Below the pieces are notes generated by a model, which was given only the letters and a program-made list of their open reading frames with translations, made no database searches and was not told the DNA's origin. The translations under genes and the position numbers were made by a program. Of a stretch of 64,000 nt of DNA, positions 61,546 to 64,000 are shown piece by piece. The DNA is from Micromonospora sp. C95. Its GTDB lineage: Bacteria; Actinomycetota; Actinomycetes; Mycobacteriales; Micromonosporaceae. The first letter of the stretch is position 1; each line of letters begins with the position of its first letter. The stretch lies in NCBI RefSeq assembly GCF_018070465.1, contig NZ_JAGPXT010000011.1, positions 62,001 to 126,000 of the forward strand, given 5' to 3'.

Positions 61546-62397
61546 ATGTCAGTGCGGCCGTCCGGTGATGACGCCAACGACGATGCCACCGGTGACCGGT
61601 ACGGCGACGACAACCGTCCCGGCACCGGTGACCGGCACGACGATGCCGACGATGCCAGCGCTGACCGGAAAGGCGACGGTGGCGCCACCGGTGGGCATGC
61701 CCTGTCCAGGATGATCGCCTCCGCGCCCTGGGTGGTGGTGCTGGTCGGCGTCGCGGTCCTGGCGGTGCTGCTGGTGGTGGCGCTGTTGTCGTTCCGTGGT
61801 CCCGAAAGTCCGTCGGCCTGGTCGCCGGGCCCGCCGGTGAGCCTGCCGACAGCCGGGCAGGGCGGCGAGTCGACGCCCACGGCACGGTCGACCGCCTCGA
61901 CCGGTCCGTCCGCCTCGGCCACCTCGACGGCTTCGGTGAGCCCGACCGGCTCACCCTCGCGGTCCGGCTCGCCGGAACCGCCGACCGACCCGTCGGGTAC
62001 CGGATCGGTCGTCCGGCCGGACGCCAGCCGGTCGCCGAGTGCGTCGGCACCGGCGGCGCCGGCCGACGAGGGTGGGGCGGTCACCGCCAGCTACCGGGTG
62101 CAGGACAGCGACGACGCGGACCATTTCGAGGCCCAGTTGGTGGTCCGCAACGGCACCAGCCGGTCGGAAGACTGGCAGGTGGAGTTGCGTTTCAGCGGCG
62201 GCGTCACCGGCATCCGCGCCTCCAGCGGCCCCGGAGTGTCGGTGACCATCAGGGGTAGCGGCTGGTACCTGCTCAGCGGCACCGGTCAGCTCGCCGCCGG
62301 CGCCCAGCAGTCGGTGCAACTGCGGTTCACCCGTACCGGGGGCGGCGAGTACCCGACACAGTGCACGGTGAATGGATCCGGCTGCGGGATGGGGTAG
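61546..62397 (+). CDS. Membrane-anchored CBM2-like protein (copy 1)
   Basis: A 283-residue protein: acidic cytoplasmic N-terminus (Asp/Gly/Thr-rich, 50 residues), one transmembrane helix (about residues 60-84), a long Ser/Pro/Thr stalk, and a C-terminal beta domain (about residues 185-280). The domain has ASYRVQDSDDADHFEAQLVV, NGTSRSEDWQVELRF and two Cys, the layout of a cellulose-binding (CBM2) fold. The surface domain could bind polysaccharide. ATG at 61546 has GGGGA five bases upstream. A related gene follows. Confidence 0.75.
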   Translation: MSVRPSGDDANDDATGDRYGDDNRPGTGDRHDDADDASADRKGDGGATGGHALSRMIASAPWVVVLVGVAVLAVLLVVALLSFRGPESPSAWSPGPPVSLPTAGQGGESTPTARSTASTGPSASATSTASVSPTGSPSRSGSPEPPTDPSGTGSVVRPDASRSPSASAPAAPADEGGAVTASYRVQDSDDADHFEAQLVVRNGTSRSEDWQVELRFSGGVTGIRASSGPGVSVTIRGSGWYLLSGTGQLAAGAQQSVQLRFTRTGGGEYPTQCTVNGSGCGMG

Positions 62398-62476
62398 GAC
62401 AGTTCATGATTCGTCCGGCACTTTCCGGCGCGGCTGAAGATCGTTACGCTTGCCGGGCTGCCCGCTGAGGAGAGAC

Positions 62477-63172
62477 ATGTCCGGTACGCGTCGCGCTCCC
62501 CGTCAGTTCCCGCCGCACGGCTCCGCCGCCGTGGCTTCCTCGCCGTGGATCCTGGTGTCGATCGGGGTCGTCATCATGGTGGTGCTGCTCGTCATCGCGG
62601 TCGGCGCGTACCGGGGTCCCGGGCCGGACTTCCAGCCGGTGCCGCCGGGGCAGCCCCCGGTCGCCGCCGCGCCGATACCCGAGCGGGCCTCCTCGGCGGA
62701 TCGGGAGGTGTCGACACCGCCGTCGGTCGCGGTGCCCGGGCTGTCCCCACGCCGGACCGACCCGCCGAGCCCGACCCCGAGCGCCTCGCGCACGACGTCC
62801 CCGCCGCCATCGGCGGCACCGTCCCGTACGACGGAGCCGCCGGCACCGCCGCCCGCGCCGATCGACGCGCGTTACCGGGTCTTGCACACGTTTCACGGCG
62901 GCTTCATCGCCGAGGTGTCGATCCGCAACACCTCCCATCGTGACCTGGACTGGGTGGCGCGGGTGGACTACCCGGGCGGGCGGGTGGTGACCGCCTGGCT
63001 GGAAGGCGTGCCGCAGGGGACGTTCAGCGGCACCGGCGGGACGCTTACCTACCGCAGCGGGCCGGACCTGGATGCCTGGTCGTCGGTGTACCTGCGCTTC
63101 CACATCGAGTCGGCCGATCCCCGTCCCGCGAGCTGCACCGTCTCCGGGCGCACCTGCCGCAGTCGTCGTTAG
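62477..63172 (+). CDS. Membrane-anchored CBM2-like protein (copy 2)
   Basis: A 231-residue protein of the same plan as its neighbour: short basic N-terminus, one transmembrane helix (about residues 23-42), a Pro/Ser/Arg stalk and a C-terminal CBM2-like domain with ARYRVLHTFHGGFIAEVSI and NTSHRDLDWVARVDYPGG, two Cys near the end. The start is fixed by GAGGAGAG before the ATG. Shorter than copy 1 and diverged, so an old duplication. The amylase gene follows after 131 bases. Confidence 0.75.
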   Translation: MSGTRRAPRQFPPHGSAAVASSPWILVSIGVVIMVVLLVIAVGAYRGPGPDFQPVPPGQPPVAAAPIPERASSADREVSTPPSVAVPGLSPRRTDPPSPTPSASRTTSPPPSAAPSRTTEPPAPPPAPIDARYRVLHTFHGGFIAEVSIRNTSHRDLDWVARVDYPGGRVVTAWLEGVPQGTFSGTGGTLTYRSGPDLDAWSSVYLRFHIESADPRPASCTVSGRTCRSRR

Positions 63173-63198
63173 CTCACGCGCACGGGTGACGGTCCCGT

Positions 63199-63270
63199 CT
63201 TGCGCAAGTGTCTGCTTTGTTGCGGGCCTGTTTGCAAGGTATTGCAGAATTTTTCGGCAAGGGCTAGCGT
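63199..63270 (+). promoter_or_regulatory. Amylase promoter with MalR-like operator repeats
   Basis: -35 TTGCAG (63242-63247), 17 bases, -10 TAGCGT (63265-63270). TTGCAA (63232-63237) and TTGCAG form a direct repeat over the -35, and CTTGCGCAAG (63199-63208) is a perfect palindrome further up. LacI/MalR-type regulators of actinobacterial amylase genes bind TTGCAAG/CTTGCAG-like repeats, so maltose control is likely. Confidence 0.55.
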
Positions 63271-63303
63271 GCGGGCCAATCAGCGACCAGAGGAAGGCCG
63301 TCG

Positions 63304-64000
63304 ATGAAACCCCCGCCGACACCGCGAAAAATCCTGCTCGCCCTCGTCTTCCTGCTCACCGTCACCCTGGTCGGCACGCCCGTCGCGGTGACCCCCGCCG
63401 CCGCGATCGGTCGGTCCGCCGGCATCGGGGCACCGAGCGCCACCGGTGCCGTCACCTGGCACCGGGAACCCTCCGCCACGGCCCTGCTCGCGGCCGGCCG
63501 CAACCAGGCGAAGGCCGAGCAGTTCTACTTCGTACTGCCGGACCGGTTCGCCAACGGCGATCCGCGCAACGACCGCGGCGGCCTTGCCGGCGACCGGCTG
63601 CGCACCGGGTACGACCCCACGGACAAGGGGTTCTACCAGGGCGGTGACCTCAAGGGACTTACCGAGCGACTCGACTACATCGAGGGGCTGGGCACCACCG
63701 CCATCTGGCTGGCACCGGTGTTCAAGAACCGGCCGGTGCAGGGTGCGGGCGACGACGTGTCGGCCGGCTACCACGGCTACTGGATCACCGACTTCACCCA
63801 GGTCGACCCCCACTTCGGCAACCCCGCCGACCTGAAGAAACTGGTCAAGCTCGCGCACCGGCGCGGCATCAAGGTCTACCTCGACGTCATCGTCAACCAC
63901 ACCGCCGACGTCATCGCCTACGAGGAGGACACGTACACCTACGTCGACAAGGCGACCGCACCCTACCGCGACGCGCAGGGCCGACCGTTCGAGGACCGTA
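63304..64000 (+). CDS. Secreted GH13 alpha-amylase family enzyme, 5' part (continues beyond window)
   Basis: The first 232 codons of a glycoside hydrolase family 13 enzyme; the 3' end lies outside the window. A Sec signal peptide (residues 1-38, KKIL-type basic start, Leu/Val core, AAA) is followed by the GH13 entry EQFYFVLPDRFANGDPRND (metal site) and conserved region I, DVIVNH (about residues 194-199), with GYHGYWITDFTQVDPHFG before it. The catalytic Asp/Glu regions II-IV are not yet reached, so the exact specificity cannot be told. ATG with GAGGAAGG six bases upstream. Confidence 0.92.
   Translation, partial: MKPPPTPRKILLALVFLLTVTLVGTPVAVTPAAAIGRSAGIGAPSATGAVTWHREPSATALLAAGRNQAKAEQFYFVLPDRFANGDPRNDRGGLAGDRLRTGYDPTDKGFYQGGDLKGLTERLDYIEGLGTTAIWLAPVFKNRPVQGAGDDVSAGYHGYWITDFTQVDPHFGNPADLKKLVKLAHRRGIKVYLDVIVNHTADVIAYEEDTYTYVDKATAPYRDAQGRPFEDR

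Overview
The window is high-GC DNA (many GTG starts, GC-rich hairpin terminators) from an actinobacterium. The block rapZ-yvcK-whiA-gap-pgk-tpiA-secG, the conservon, the sufR-led suf operon and the style of the intergenic repeats point to Micromonosporaceae, most likely Micromonospora or a close relative. This is a chromosomal core region with several accessory patches. I see no rRNA, tRNA, CRISPR array, insertion sequence or phage module.

Layout. 1-6935: DNA repair (3' part of uvrA, a Tat-exported Rieske lipoprotein, uvrC, recQ). 6995-8541: a decayed patch with a truncated DUF5753 regulator, a DUF397 gene whose 3' end runs into a reversed TPR fragment, a RidA-family gene and a frameshifted HxlR regulator. 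8600-10181: a SWIM zinc-finger protein and an anchored extracytoplasmic protein. 10360-16968: rapZ, yvcK, whiA, gap, pgk, tpiA, secG. 17105-24434: rbpA, then on the minus strand tkt-tal and zwf-opcA-pgl (pentose phosphate pathway). 24725-28182: ctaB, two less known genes and ctaA (heme A synthesis). 28298-35045: sufR-sufB-sufD-Rieske-sufC-sufS-sufU-sufT, nearly all translationally coupled. 35747-43234: LysE exporter, acVLRF1-type peptidyl-tRNA hydrolase, neutral zinc metallopeptidase, ABC-F protein, small HTH protein, enoyl-CoA hydratase and an ABC exporter. 43231-47646 (minus): mismatch glycosylase, SDR, a three-gene cassette with a DUF692/MNIO enzyme, and a TetR regulator resembling AcnR. 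47801-53755: HAD hydrolase, RIO-like kinase, DUF2630 and a conservon without its DUF742 member. 53819-56659: aconitase. 57149-64000: secreted or surface proteins (C39-like protease, beta-helix protein, permuted-papain hydrolase, two anchored CBM2-like proteins) and the start of a secreted alpha-amylase.

How the parts fit. Glycolysis (gap-pgk-tpiA), pentose phosphate genes and aconitase form a central-carbon set; heme A and Fe-S assembly supply cofactors for respiration and for aconitase. Two regulatory links can be read from the DNA. A 19-base element (17 of 19 identical) sits in the same place relative to the -35 box of the AcnR-like gene and of acnA about 9 kb away. A TAAC-N6-GTTG palindrome covers the sufR start.

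The most interesting candidate system is at 44759-46970: a multi-pass membrane protein with a Cys/Gly-rich tail, a DUF692 (MNIO) iron oxygenase, and a small partner protein, each overlapping the next by 4 bases. It looks like a RiPP-type modification cassette in which the tail of a membrane protein would be the substrate.
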